Source of the DNA: JBBREP01 sp036501845
GTDB lineage: Bacteria > Actinomycetota > Acidimicrobiia > IMCC26256 > PALSA-610
DNA: 15,553 nt
Assembly (NCBI GenBank): GCA_036501845.1
Contig: DASXZO010000075.1
Location: 1-15,553, forward strand
Direction of reading: 5' to 3'
The notes beneath the pieces are model-generated. The model saw nothing but the letters and a program-made list of their open reading frames with translations, did no database searches and was not told the DNA's origin. The translations under genes and the position numbers were made by a program. This document shows, piece by piece, positions 6,243-13,051 of this stretch; position 1 is the stretch's first letter, and every line of letters begins with the position of its first letter.

Positions 6243-6429
6243 TGGATCCCCTGTCCTCTTCGTGGGCGCGGGCAGCGCGGTGGCGAAGGTTACGTCGACA
6301 CACAGTGACGCGGTCGGGAGTGCAAGCCCGGGGTTACGCCGTGTTACGCGGGCGAGCAGCTCCTTCGTTTGGTTGACTGCGGCAGCACGCGAGAGCGACC
6401 GCGCGCCAACCGCGAAGGAAGGATCGTCG

Positions 6430-7095
6430 ATGACGGGCTACTGGCAAAGTGCCGATGAGGACGAGGCGATGCAGAACGAGCACGTGTTCGTGTGGGACAC
6501 GATGCTCGACAGTGTCGACACCGACCTCGCGGCAAAACGTGTCCTCGACATCGGATGCAACCGTGGAGGCTTCCTGCGGTTGCTCTGCGACCGCACCGAG
6601 ATCGCCGAGGGATTCGGGTACGACCCCGCATCGGAAGCCGTCGCCGATGCTCGACGCCTCGCCGGTGAGCGGCCGCTGCACTTCGAAACCGCCGCGACGG
6701 TCCCCGCCGGATGGGATGGCTTCGACGTGGCGTTCAGCCACGAGGCCTTGTATCTCATCCACGACATACCGACTCACGCCAGCGACGTGTTCCGTGCCCT
6801 CGCACCCGGCGCGTCGTACTACGCGGTGATGGGAGTGCACACCGGGAGTCCGGTTCTGAGCGATTGGCACGCAGCGCACTCTGCGGAACTGAATATGCCT
6901 CCGCTCAACGACATCGACGATGTGGTGGCTTCGTTCGAATCCGCGGGCTTCACGGCCGCCGCGTCGCGACTGAAGGTCGGCTTCATTCCCGCCACGGGCC
7001 ACACGCCGAGGCTGCTCGACTGGCTCGAGTATTACAACGAGACCAAGCTGCTGCTGCGCTTCACGAGGCCGTTGCCGTCGATGCAACCGCACTGA
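6430..7095 (+). CDS. Class I SAM-dependent methyltransferase
   Basis: Encodes 221 residues from ATG 6430, preceded by GGAAGGA at 6416-6422. The Rossmann methyltransferase motifs are in order. Motif I is VLDIGCNRGGFLRLL (residues 38-52), the SAM-binding glycine loop. The acidic strand end is GFGYDPASEAV. Motif IV is WDGFDVAFSHEALYLIHD, and motif V lies in DVFRALAPGASYYAVMG. The C-terminal half (PPLNDIDDVVASFESAGFTAAASRLKVGFIPATGH) resembles small-molecule methyltransferases in which a helix caps the substrate site. The acceptor is unknown. The 187-bp gap to the divergent hypothetical gene must hold its promoter; I see no convincing -10/-35 pair there. It converges on the MFS gene. Confidence 0.88.
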   Translation: MTGYWQSADEDEAMQNEHVFVWDTMLDSVDTDLAAKRVLDIGCNRGGFLRLLCDRTEIAEGFGYDPASEAVADARRLAGERPLHFETAATVPAGWDGFDVAFSHEALYLIHDIPTHASDVFRALAPGASYYAVMGVHTGSPVLSDWHAAHSAELNMPPLNDIDDVVASFESAGFTAAASRLKVGFIPATGHTPRLLDWLEYYNETKLLLRFTRPLPSMQPH

Positions 7096-7164
7096 CCACA
7101 TCTCGATGTCGGCACTCGCACGTTTGCTTGATACGGAGCCTCGGAGGGTTCGGGAACACGACGC

Positions 7165-8823
7165 CTAATCCGCGGCCTTCGCTCGCGCGACGCGGCCGAG
7201 ACTTGCCGTCATTCCGGTGCGCAGGTTGGCCGAGACATCGTTGCCCTGGTTCACGACGCGCAGGAAGTCGTCGCCGCTGAGGCGCCAGAGATCGCAGTCG
7301 CTGGTTGCGGTGACAGTTGCAGTTCGGGGGATGCCGCGCAGCAGGCCGATTTCGCCGAAGTAACCGCCCGGGCCTTGGTGGTCGATGACCACGTCGCTGC
7401 CGCCCGCGCCGAGCGACGTCACTTCGAGCGTTCCCGCGGCGACGAGCCACATGTCATCGGGTTCGTCGCCCTCGCGAACGACGACGGTGCCGGCGGCCAC
7501 ATGCTCGGCGACGAGGCTCGCGGCCAGTGCTTCGATGGTCGTCTGCGCCGCGGCTTCGAACATTTCCGCGTTGGAGAGCAGCGCGACGCGTTCGGCCAAC
7601 GCTGCCGTGGTCGCCGCCGCCGCGCGGTCGATGTCGCGGGCTCGGGGCACGACGAGGAGCGTGAGGACGAGCACCAACGCACCGGCGACGATCAGCGCTG
7701 ACTGGAGCCCGATTGCCGACACGAACAGCGGCGCGAGGGCGGAGCCAACGATGATGCCCGTCACCGACAGTGAGTCGAGGATCCCGAGCACCCGTCCCAA
7801 CACGTCGCCCGACACGACCCGCTGCAGCATCGTCATCGTGATCACGTCGGCGATGATCGTTGCCGCTCCTTGAATCGCGAGCAGCGTGTACGCGACCGCG
7901 GGGGTGTGCACGAACGCGAGCGCCACGATCGGGAGCGCAGAGATCACGCCAGTGGCGATGATGACGGCGGCGGCTCGATCCGAACGCGACGCTCGACCAG
8001 TGAGACCGGCAGCAACGATGCCACCGATGCCGATCGCGGCGAACATGAACGCGAGGCCGTCGCCGGTGTGCAGCAACTTGCTGGCCACCAGCGGATACAG
8101 CACGAGCTCGAGACCCCACGCGAATGTGAACGAGACAGTGAGCGCCACGAGCGTGGCCGCGGTGCTGTTCGAGCGGATCGCCTGGAATCCCTGGGCGATG
8201 CGCGCCCCGAAGCTCGAGGACTCGTCGGGCTCTTCGTCGCTCGCCGACGTCTGCAGTCGCGTGCGAACGCGCGTGAGGAGGAGCGCGGAGATGAAGAACG
8301 ACACCGCGTTCACCACGAACGCGGTAGTGGCCGAACCGAGGAGGAGCAAGATGCCACCGAGCGCGGGCCCGAGGGCGAGGGCGACGTTCTCGATCGTGAT
8401 GAGGATCGTGTTCGCTGCGGCCAGGTCGTCTTCCGTGACCACAGACGGAACGGTCGCGTTGGCGCACGGCCGGTACGCGGTGTTGAAGATGGTCGAGACG
8501 GCAGTGATCGCGACGATCAAGGCAAGGCCGCCGTCGCGGGCCGCGACGATCGCGAGCGCCACCATAAGAGCGCCTCGCGCCGTGTCGATCACGATCATCA
8601 GCGTGCGGCGGTCGTAGCGGTCGGCGATCACGCCACCGAAGGTGCTGAGCAGCATGTAGGGCAGGAAGCGCACGATGTTGGCCGCGGCGAGCCAAGTGGC
8701 CGAATGCGTGCGGTCGTAGATGTAGACGAACAACGCGACGCCGAACAGGAAGTCGCCGGTCGCGGAGATCGCGGTTGCACTCAACAGCAGCCGGAAGTCG
8801 CGCACGTGCAACGGCGCTCGCAT
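7165..8823 (-). CDS. MFS transporter fused to a C-terminal cyclic-nucleotide-binding domain
   Basis: Encodes 552 residues from ATG 8823; the frame continues 25 codons upstream without transporter features. The first ~400 residues form a 10-12 helix MFS transporter of the EntS/MFS_3 type: LHVRDFRLLLSATAISATGDFLF at helix 1 and GGVIADRYDRRTLMIVID as the conserved helix 2-3 loop. It is presumably an exporter in the cytoplasmic membrane. After a helical linker (LAERVALLSNAEMFEAA) comes a complete cNMP-binding beta roll: GTVVVREGDEPDDMWLVAAG and the phosphate-binding cassette GYFGEIGLLRGIPRTATV, with Glu491 and Arg500 in the positions that contact cAMP or cGMP. Transport is therefore probably gated by a cyclic nucleotide. 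The substrate is unknown. It is divergent from the small acidic peptide gene, which could be its cargo or partner. Confidence 0.92.
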   Translation of the reverse strand: MRAPLHVRDFRLLLSATAISATGDFLFGVALFVYIYDRTHSATWLAAANIVRFLPYMLLSTFGGVIADRYDRRTLMIVIDTARGALMVALAIVAARDGGLALIVAITAVSTIFNTAYRPCANATVPSVVTEDDLAAANTILITIENVALALGPALGGILLLLGSATTAFVVNAVSFFISALLLTRVRTRLQTSASDEEPDESSSFGARIAQGFQAIRSNSTAATLVALTVSFTFAWGLELVLYPLVASKLLHTGDGLAFMFAAIGIGGIVAAGLTGRASRSDRAAAVIIATGVISALPIVALAFVHTPAVAYTLLAIQGAATIIADVITMTMLQRVVSGDVLGRVLGILDSLSVTGIIVGSALAPLFVSAIGLQSALIVAGALVLVLTLLVVPRARDIDRAAAATTAALAERVALLSNAEMFEAAAQTTIEALAASLVAEHVAAGTVVVREGDEPDDMWLVAAGTLEVTSLGAGGSDVVIDHQGPGGYFGEIGLLRGIPRTATVTATSDCDLWRLSGDDFLRVVNQGNDVSANLRTGMTASLGRVARAKAAD

Positions 8824-8926
8824 CGCGCTGCCCCGTCCGCCGCCCGCCACTCGCGCACGATAGTGGGACTCGGCGGTGTGATGCGTTGACTGTGGCAACG
8901 GGTGCGCGCGGGCCTACCTTCGTTGT

Positions 8927-8980
8927 GTCAGCTGGGGCACGGACGGGCTGTGGGTGGTGGCGCACACTCGTGTTGTCAAG
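8927..8980 (+). repeat. Leader repeat, copy A (upstream of acidic peptide gene)
   Basis: Matches 9288-9341 without gaps at 43 of 54 positions (80%). It lies between a possible -10 hexamer (TACCTT, 8915-8920) and the start codon at 9018, so it is probably 5' untranslated RNA. The SD context after it (GGGAGCACGACATG) is also shared with copy B. Confidence 0.7.
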
Positions 8981-9017
8981 GTCGCCGGAGCGGCGACATG
9001 AGCCGAGGGAGCACGAC

Positions 9018-9188
9018 ATGACGGATCCGAAGCACACCACCGACGAGGACGACACCGAAGGCAACAGTCTCATGTCGAACCCGGCGAGCACGGTCGACCT
9101 CCGAGTCGGCGAAGGTGCCGGCAGCGAGCCGGCGGCGACGTCCGACGACGACGACACGGAAGGCAACAGCGTCAGCGGTCGTCTCTGA
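9018..9188 (+). CDS. Small acidic peptide with duplicated DDTEGNS motif
   Basis: Encodes 56 residues from ATG 9018, with GAGGGAG six bases upstream. It is extremely acidic, has no Cys, no signal peptide and no hydrophobic helix. The motif D-D-T-E-G-N-S occurs at residues 11-17 and again at 45-51, each preceded by acidic residues; the ends are LMSNPAS and VSGRL. I know no named family for it. A strong SD, its own terminator (9205-9236) and a leader shared with the next gene argue that it is expressed. Neighbours are an exporter with a cNMP domain and, 0.8 kb further on, a cytoplasmic S8 protease. A modified or cleaved precursor peptide is possible, as is a small intrinsically disordered regulator; the sequence alone does not decide. 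Confidence 0.75.
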   Translation: MTDPKHTTDEDDTEGNSLMSNPASTVDLRVGEGAGSEPAATSDDDDTEGNSVSGRL

Positions 9189-9204
9189 CTGCTGTGGTTC
9201 GCCG

Positions 9205-9236
9205 AACGGCCGGGACCCGCTTGGGTCCCGGCCGTT
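9205..9236 (+). terminator. Strong terminator after the acidic peptide gene
   Basis: AACGGCCGGGACCC (9205-9218) and its exact complement (9223-9236) form a 14-bp stem with a GCTT loop, followed by T and CG. The T-run is short, but stem strength and position 16 bases past the stop fit a terminator. The core is almost the same as the hairpin at 9955-9981. Confidence 0.8.
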
Positions 9237-9287
9237 TCGCGTTGGCTGCCGGACGTTGTGCACTGTGCGCGGTTGCACGCTTACTCT

Positions 9288-9341
9288 GTCGGCTCGGGCA
9301 CGGAGGGGTTGTTGGTGGCGGCGCAGAGTCGTGTTCCGAAG
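9288..9341 (+). repeat. Leader repeat, copy B (upstream of secreted protein gene)
   Basis: Second copy of the 54-bp leader (80% identical to 8927-8980). A possible -10 (TACTCT, 9282-9287) abuts its left end. The start codon of the secreted-protein gene lies 42 bases beyond its right end. Confidence 0.7.
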
Positions 9342-9383
9342 CCTGCTGCACTTGCGGCGGGCATCAACCAAAAGGAGCACGAG

Positions 9384-9935
9384 ATGCCCAATCGGAAATT
9401 CGTAAGTGTTGCCACGCATCTGGGTGGGATCGCCCTCGGCGTGATGCTTGTCGTCGGCGCGCTCATGGCGGGCACGGCGTCGGCGACAACGAGTTCGGCG
9501 CGCCTCACCGGCACGTGGAGCGTCTACTCCAAACGGACCGCGGCCGTGAATGTGTACGACACGAGCAAGCCCGGTTACCGGCCCTGGACCTTCGCTCCGA
9601 AGTGCGCCACGGGTGGGTGCACGACTCAACTGAACCGCACGTCGCTCGGCAACAGCCACCAGACGTTCACGCTCAAGCCGACATCGGCGACGACCTATCA
9701 GGGAACGGCCAACCTTGGAATCGGCGATTGCCTCAGCAACAACGGCACGGTTGTGGCAAAGAACGCCTATGCGGTTAACGCGGTCATGCAGCTGAGCGTG
9801 AAGAAGGTCGTGAAGGGCCTTGCCACCTCGATCGCCGGGACGATCCGCTTCAACTACACACGCCGGCCGGGCGCGCCCACGAACTGTGCGAAGTCGCCGT
9901 ACGAGACGGCGAGCTTCCACGGAACGCACAGCTGA
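9384..9935 (+). CDS. Secreted protein of unknown function (183 aa)
   Basis: The start is ATG 9384, with AAGGAG six bases before it; upstream in-frame codons lack signal features. Residues 1-34 form a Sec signal peptide: charged MPNRKF, a hydrophobic stretch GGIALGVMLVVGALMAG, and likely cleavage after ASA (A34). The mature ~149 residues have four cysteines (KCATGGC, DCLSN and NCAKS), which could form two disulphides. They are rich in Thr, Asn and beta-prone segments (LTGTWSVYSKR, HQTFTLKPTSATTYQGTAN, IAGTIRFNYTRR). The LTGTWSV...Y opening and later GTANL/GTIRF strands suggest a small beta-barrel or lipocalin-like fold, but I cannot name a family. It shares leader, SD and terminator type with the preceding peptide gene. 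Confidence 0.85.
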   Translation: MPNRKFVSVATHLGGIALGVMLVVGALMAGTASATTSSARLTGTWSVYSKRTAAVNVYDTSKPGYRPWTFAPKCATGGCTTQLNRTSLGNSHQTFTLKPTSATTYQGTANLGIGDCLSNNGTVVAKNAYAVNAVMQLSVKKVVKGLATSIAGTIRFNYTRRPGAPTNCAKSPYETASFHGTHS

Positions 9936-9954
9936 CAACCCGTCTTCAACGACG

Positions 9955-9981
9955 CGGCCGGGACCGTATTGGTCCCGGCCG
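9955..9981 (+). terminator. Terminator after the secreted protein gene
   Basis: CGGCCGGGACC (9955-9965) pairs exactly with GGTCCCGGCCG (9971-9981) around a GTATT loop, followed by TTTCGG. It ends eight bases before the S8 protease stop on the other strand, so it may serve both converging transcripts. Confidence 0.8.
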
Positions 9982-9988
9982 TTTCGGT

Positions 9989-10810
9989 TCAGGTCCGGTT
10001 CGCTGCGAGTTCGGCGAGGACCGTTTTCATCTGCCAGCACGTCAGCCCGGGATGCTTCGCGAGGATGCGGGTGATGTGCCCCGCGATATGTGGTGCGGCG
10101 AACGAGTTGCCAGTGGCACTGATCGTTGCGTGATCCTTCCAGGCGACGTCGATGTCGATGCCGGGAGCACCCCACTCGGCGGGAGGTGCGCCGTTCGCAT
10201 AGAAGACCGCAGGGTCAGTGGCATCAGTAGCGGCGACTGAGAAGACCGATCCCATCTCCGCAGGAATGCTCGTCTTCGGTTCGTTCGACAGCGCGCACAC
10301 GAGCATGATGCGCTTGCGAAGCGCTTGGTCGGCGAGATCGAAGAACGACAACAGCCAGTCTTCATTGGTGGTGGTGAGCGAGAGATTCACCACTTGCATG
10401 TCGTGCTCGATGGCCCAGTCGAGCCCGTGCGCGAAGCAACTGGCGCGCCCGCGAAGATTCGCGCCGAGGACGCGAATGCTGTAGATCTCGCAGTCGGGCG
10501 CGAGCGCGCGGATGATGCCGGCGCACGCGGTGCCGTGCCCGTACAGGTCGCCGTGCGCTTCTTCACGAACCGTGACGCCGTCGGGCGATTCGGCGTCGGG
10601 TTCCACGACCACGCCGCCCGACAGACCGCCGATCGCGGGATGGTCGGCGTCCACTCCCGAGTCGACCACCGCGACCCTCACGCCGGGCCCTGTGCTGCCG
10701 CCCCACGCCCACTCGGGCGTGATCGCGCCGTCGATGCCGAGCGTCGGGGCGCGTCCGAGCTGGCTGGCGACGAAGGCTTCGGACCACGCCGGGCGCATCG
10801 CCTCGGTCAC
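9989..10810 (-). CDS. S8 (subtilisin-like) serine protease, cytoplasmic type
   Basis: Encodes 273 residues. The start is GTG 10808-10810, which overlaps the GAF stop as GTGA; an ATG four codons in has no well-placed SD. The complete S8 triad is present: Asp50 in VRVAVVDSGVDADHP, His92 in YGHGTACAGII, and Ser236 in GNSFAAPHIAGH, with Asn176 (CALSNE) as oxyanion residue. There is no signal peptide, no inhibitor I9 prodomain and no C-terminal extension, so it is probably intracellular and active without long pro-sequence removal. Short cytoplasmic subtilases of this sort include PatA/PatG-like maturation proteases of peptide natural products; whether this one is such a protease is inference. The overlapping start shows coupled translation with the GAF protein. 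Confidence 0.93.
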   Translation of the reverse strand: MTEAMRPAWSEAFVASQLGRAPTLGIDGAITPEWAWGGSTGPGVRVAVVDSGVDADHPAIGGLSGGVVVEPDAESPDGVTVREEAHGDLYGHGTACAGIIRALAPDCEIYSIRVLGANLRGRASCFAHGLDWAIEHDMQVVNLSLTTTNEDWLLSFFDLADQALRKRIMLVCALSNEPKTSIPAEMGSVFSVAATDATDPAVFYANGAPPAEWGAPGIDIDVAWKDHATISATGNSFAAPHIAGHITRILAKHPGLTCWQMKTVLAELAANRT

Positions 10811-11559
10811 CGGCGACCCCGGCGCGTTGCCGTGTAGTCGCTTAGATCGCCGATCAAGCGAACGGCGAGTGCGCGTTCGGCGGGTCCGAACCGCGCGAGC
10901 GCGGCGAGGGTCGCTGCAAGTTCCGCGAGTTCGCGGTCGGCCGCGCCCGCCCGAGCCGCTTCTGCGCGCAGGGCCGCGACCACATCGGGGCGATCGTCGC
11001 CCGACTCCACGGCTCGGGCCGCCGCATCGAGAACCACCCGGCCGACGTCGCGTACGACCGCGTCGATCTGCCACACCCCGGCCGCGACGCGTGCGAAGCG
11101 CGCCGCGAGGTCGAGCGCCGCGGCGCCCGCGGGTTGGGTGCGATCGAGCACCTCGAAGACTCCGAGCACCCGGTCGCCGGACTCGACGGGTGCGGCGAGA
11201 ATCGAGTTCGGGATGTAGCCGACCGTCTCGGCAACGTCGACGGCGAAGCGCGGGTCGCGGCGAACATCTTCGATTGCGAGTGTCTCGCCCGCGCTCACCG
11301 CGTAGCCGGCGAGACCGGCGTGGAGCGGCATGCGGATGCCGACGATCCGGTCCGCGCCGGTGCCGCTCGACGCGACCCACTCCAACTCGCCGGCGGTCTC
11401 GTTGGCACGCGCGAATCCACACGCGGCCGCACCAAACGCAACGCGAGCACTGTCAGCAAGCGCCTCGAGGGTGTCAGCCGCGCCGGGTAGCTCGAGCGCG
11501 GCAGCCACTGATCCGGCAACAAGCGTGGCCTCGCGCAGGGGAGCCCGTCGCGGGCTCAC
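10807..11559 (-). CDS. GAF-domain sensor protein coupled to the S8 protease
   Basis: Encodes 250 residues from GTG 11559 (no strong SD). Residues ~28-140 are a GAF domain: LEALADSARVAFGAAACGFARAN, GIRMPLHAGLAGYAVSAGETLAIEDV, DPRFAVDVAETVGYIPNSILAAPV, and GDRVLGVFEVLDR. GAF domains bind small ligands, such as cyclic nucleotides or tetrapyrroles, or act in dimer signalling. The C-terminal ~100 residues are Ala/Arg-rich helices (VVAALRAEAARAGAADRELAELAATLAALARFGPAERAL), likely coiled coil. There is no kinase, GGDEF, phosphatase or HTH output, so the overlapping S8 protease gene (GTGA junction) is the natural candidate partner. The 76-bp gap to the divergent Crp gene must contain its promoter. 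Confidence 0.88.
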   Translation of the reverse strand: MSPRRAPLREATLVAGSVAAALELPGAADTLEALADSARVAFGAAACGFARANETAGELEWVASSGTGADRIVGIRMPLHAGLAGYAVSAGETLAIEDVRRDPRFAVDVAETVGYIPNSILAAPVESGDRVLGVFEVLDRTQPAGAAALDLAARFARVAAGVWQIDAVVRDVGRVVLDAAARAVESGDDRPDVVAALRAEAARAGAADRELAELAATLAALARFGPAERALAVRLIGDLSDYTATRRGRR

Positions 11560-11635
11560 GTATGCACTCTCACGACGGTTCCTTCGATCGGTGGTGGTGG
11601 ATCACGTGGTTGATCTTGCCAGGAGATCCGCGAAG

Positions 11636-12304
11636 TTGCATGCAAGACTCCGACGCGTGGCGACCCATCTGCTTGATTCGCTGGCTGATGACGACCGCCG
11701 AACCGTTCTCGCAGCCACGAGGCGGCGAAGGTTCGGTCGGGGCGAGATTGTGTTCCACGACGGCGATCCGGGCGACACGCTGCACATGATCGCGAAAGGT
11801 CATTTCGCGATTCGCATCACGACCCCGTTGGGCGACGTGGCGACACTTCGCGTGCTCGGCCCCGGCGAGCACTTCGGTGAGCTCGCGGTGCTCGAGCCTG
11901 GGCCGCGGCGGGGAAGTGTGGTGGCGCTAGAAGGTGGCGAGACGATGAGCCTGCACCGCGACGAGTTCGCAAGCTTGCGCACGACGATACCCCTGCTCGA
12001 TCAGGTGCTCACTGCGGCCCTCGTTTCCGAGGTGCGCAGGCAGGCTGCGGCGCTGGTCGACGCCTTGTACGTGCCGGTCGAGCAGCGCGTGTGGCGGCGG
12101 CTCGCAGAGCTCGTGGAGCTCTACGGATCGGATCCTCCCGTGGTGATCGCGCTCACGCAGGACGACCTCGCGCAGCTTGCGGGCACCACGCGCCCGACCG
12201 CGAATCGGGTGCTGCGTTCCGGCGAGGATCAGGGCGTGGTCAACCTCGCGAGAGGCCGCATCGAAGTGCACGACCTCGCGGCGCTAGCGCGACTCGGGCG
12301 CTGA
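11636..12304 (+). CDS. Crp/Fnr-family transcription regulator
   Basis: About 222 residues from TTG 11636, chosen because AGGAGA lies ten bases before it; GTG 11657 (215 residues after Met) and GTG 11591-11599 are alternatives. The N-terminal half is a cNMP-binding beta roll: RRFGRGEIVFHDGDPGDTLHMIAKGHFAI, then GPGEHFGELAVLEPGPRRGSVVA. The cassette keeps FGEL, but the usual P-R-S/T-A is P-R-R-G-S, so cAMP binding is uncertain. The central dimerisation helix is LLDQVLTAALVSEVRRQAAALV. The C-terminal winged helix has the DNA-recognition segment LTQDDLAQLAGTTRPTANRVLR, then GVVNLARGRIEVHDLAAL. It has no Fe-S cysteines. It is divergent from the GAF-S8 operon and probably controls it or the flanking secreted-protein genes. 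Confidence 0.9.
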   Translation: MHARLRRVATHLLDSLADDDRRTVLAATRRRRFGRGEIVFHDGDPGDTLHMIAKGHFAIRITTPLGDVATLRVLGPGEHFGELAVLEPGPRRGSVVALEGGETMSLHRDEFASLRTTIPLLDQVLTAALVSEVRRQAAALVDALYVPVEQRVWRRLAELVELYGSDPPVVIALTQDDLAQLAGTTRPTANRVLRSGEDQGVVNLARGRIEVHDLAALARLGR

Positions 12305-12312
12305 GCGCCGCG

Positions 12313-12336
12313 CTTGTGTGCGCTGTCGCACACAAG
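12313..12336. promoter_or_regulatory. Crp-type operator or hairpin between crp-like gene and secreted protein gene
   Basis: CTTGTGTGCG (12313-12322) and CGCACACAAG (12327-12336) are exact reverse complements around CTGT. This contains TGTG...CACA half-sites like those of Crp-family operators. It starts nine bases past the Crp-like stop and ends 88 bases before the next ATG. It could also be a terminator, though no T-run follows. Confidence 0.6.
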
Positions 12337-12424
12337 GTCTGTCGAGCGGCCAACAGACGGATCGGCGCGATGCGAAGACACTACGAGTCGTCCGGAAGTT
12401 CTCCGGCCAAGGAACGGAGCACCG

Positions 12425-12973
12425 ATGACCATGACGATCAGCCGTAACTATGACAAGTCAGTGCAGGAAGGATCGCAGCGTCGGATCGCGAACTCAGGGA
12501 GCACGACGCGCAAATGTCGTGCGCTGCTGGCGGTGGGAATCGTGGGATCAATCCTCGGTCTCGGTGTCATGAGCGGTGCCGGAGTTGCGTCGGCTACCTC
12601 GCTCCGTGCGTATCCGGAGATGGACTGTTTCGCGACCTCGACCGGTGGCGTGATCGAGGCCGAGACGCTGAAGGTGAACACGAATTCGGCCTACACCGTC
12701 TACGTCGCGCTGGTGTACCGCTGGACGGGTGCTGGCTGGCAGTCGTACGGCAAAGCACGCGGTTCTGACGGCGCCACGGCGAACGGGTTCTACGACACCG
12801 TCAATGGGCAACTCGCAGAGCAGCCGATGTCTCTCGCCGTGCCGCATGGATATTACGCGGTGCAATACATCACGGAATCCACCGGTGACAATGCTGCTCA
12901 GTATGTGTGGGCCAGCGTGAATCGAACGCAACCAGCGAACGTCTTCTACAGCACCGCCATCTGCCGCTTGTAA
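12425..12973 (+). CDS. Secreted protein of unknown function (182 aa)
   Basis: The start is ATG 12425 with GGAG five bases before it; a second ATG at 12431 is possible. A long basic N-region (QRRIANSGSTTRKCR) precedes the hydrophobic core ALLAVGIVGSILGLGVMSGAGVA and a signal-peptidase site after ASA, around residue 58. The mature ~124 residues (TSLRAYPEMDCFATSTGGVIEAETLKVNT, YTVYVALVYRWTGAGWQSYGKARG, HGYYAVQYITEST, AAQYVWASVNRTQPANVFYSTAICRL) look like one small all-beta domain. Its two cysteines near either end could bridge. No family is recognised. It resembles the 183-residue secreted protein in size, signal type and local SD (GGAGCAC), but not in sequence. It is not an obvious tat substrate despite the RR pair, since no twin-arginine consensus follows. 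Confidence 0.83.
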   Translation: MTMTISRNYDKSVQEGSQRRIANSGSTTRKCRALLAVGIVGSILGLGVMSGAGVASATSLRAYPEMDCFATSTGGVIEAETLKVNTNSAYTVYVALVYRWTGAGWQSYGKARGSDGATANGFYDTVNGQLAEQPMSLAVPHGYYAVQYITESTGDNAAQYVWASVNRTQPANVFYSTAICRL

Positions 12974-12993
12974 GTACATGGGTGGACGCGACG

Positions 12994-13027
12994 TCTCGGA
13001 TGCAGGCGCGAGCTGACTGCATCGAGA
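12994..13027 (+). terminator. Stem-loop after the second secreted protein gene
   Basis: TCTCGGATGCA (12994-13004) pairs with TGCATCGAGA (13018-13027) with one bulged G, over a 13-base loop. It lies 20 bases past the stop. There is no T-run, so the role is uncertain. Confidence 0.4.
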
Positions 13028-13051
13028 TACGACGACCTGTGTTGCGCACGG

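Noticed and set aside
6373..6400. TTGACT as a -35 box for the methyltransferase gene
   Set aside because: No A/T-containing -10 hexamer lies 16-18 bases downstream.
7870..8889. 339-codon open frame antisense to the MFS gene
   Set aside because: Composition is Arg/Glu/Asp/His-rich shadow coding; the opposite strand has an unmistakable MFS-cNMP protein.
10811..11422. Long N-terminal extension of the S8 protease frame
   Set aside because: Arg-rich nonsense composition inside the GAF gene; the GTGA overlap at 10807-10810 gives a clear start.
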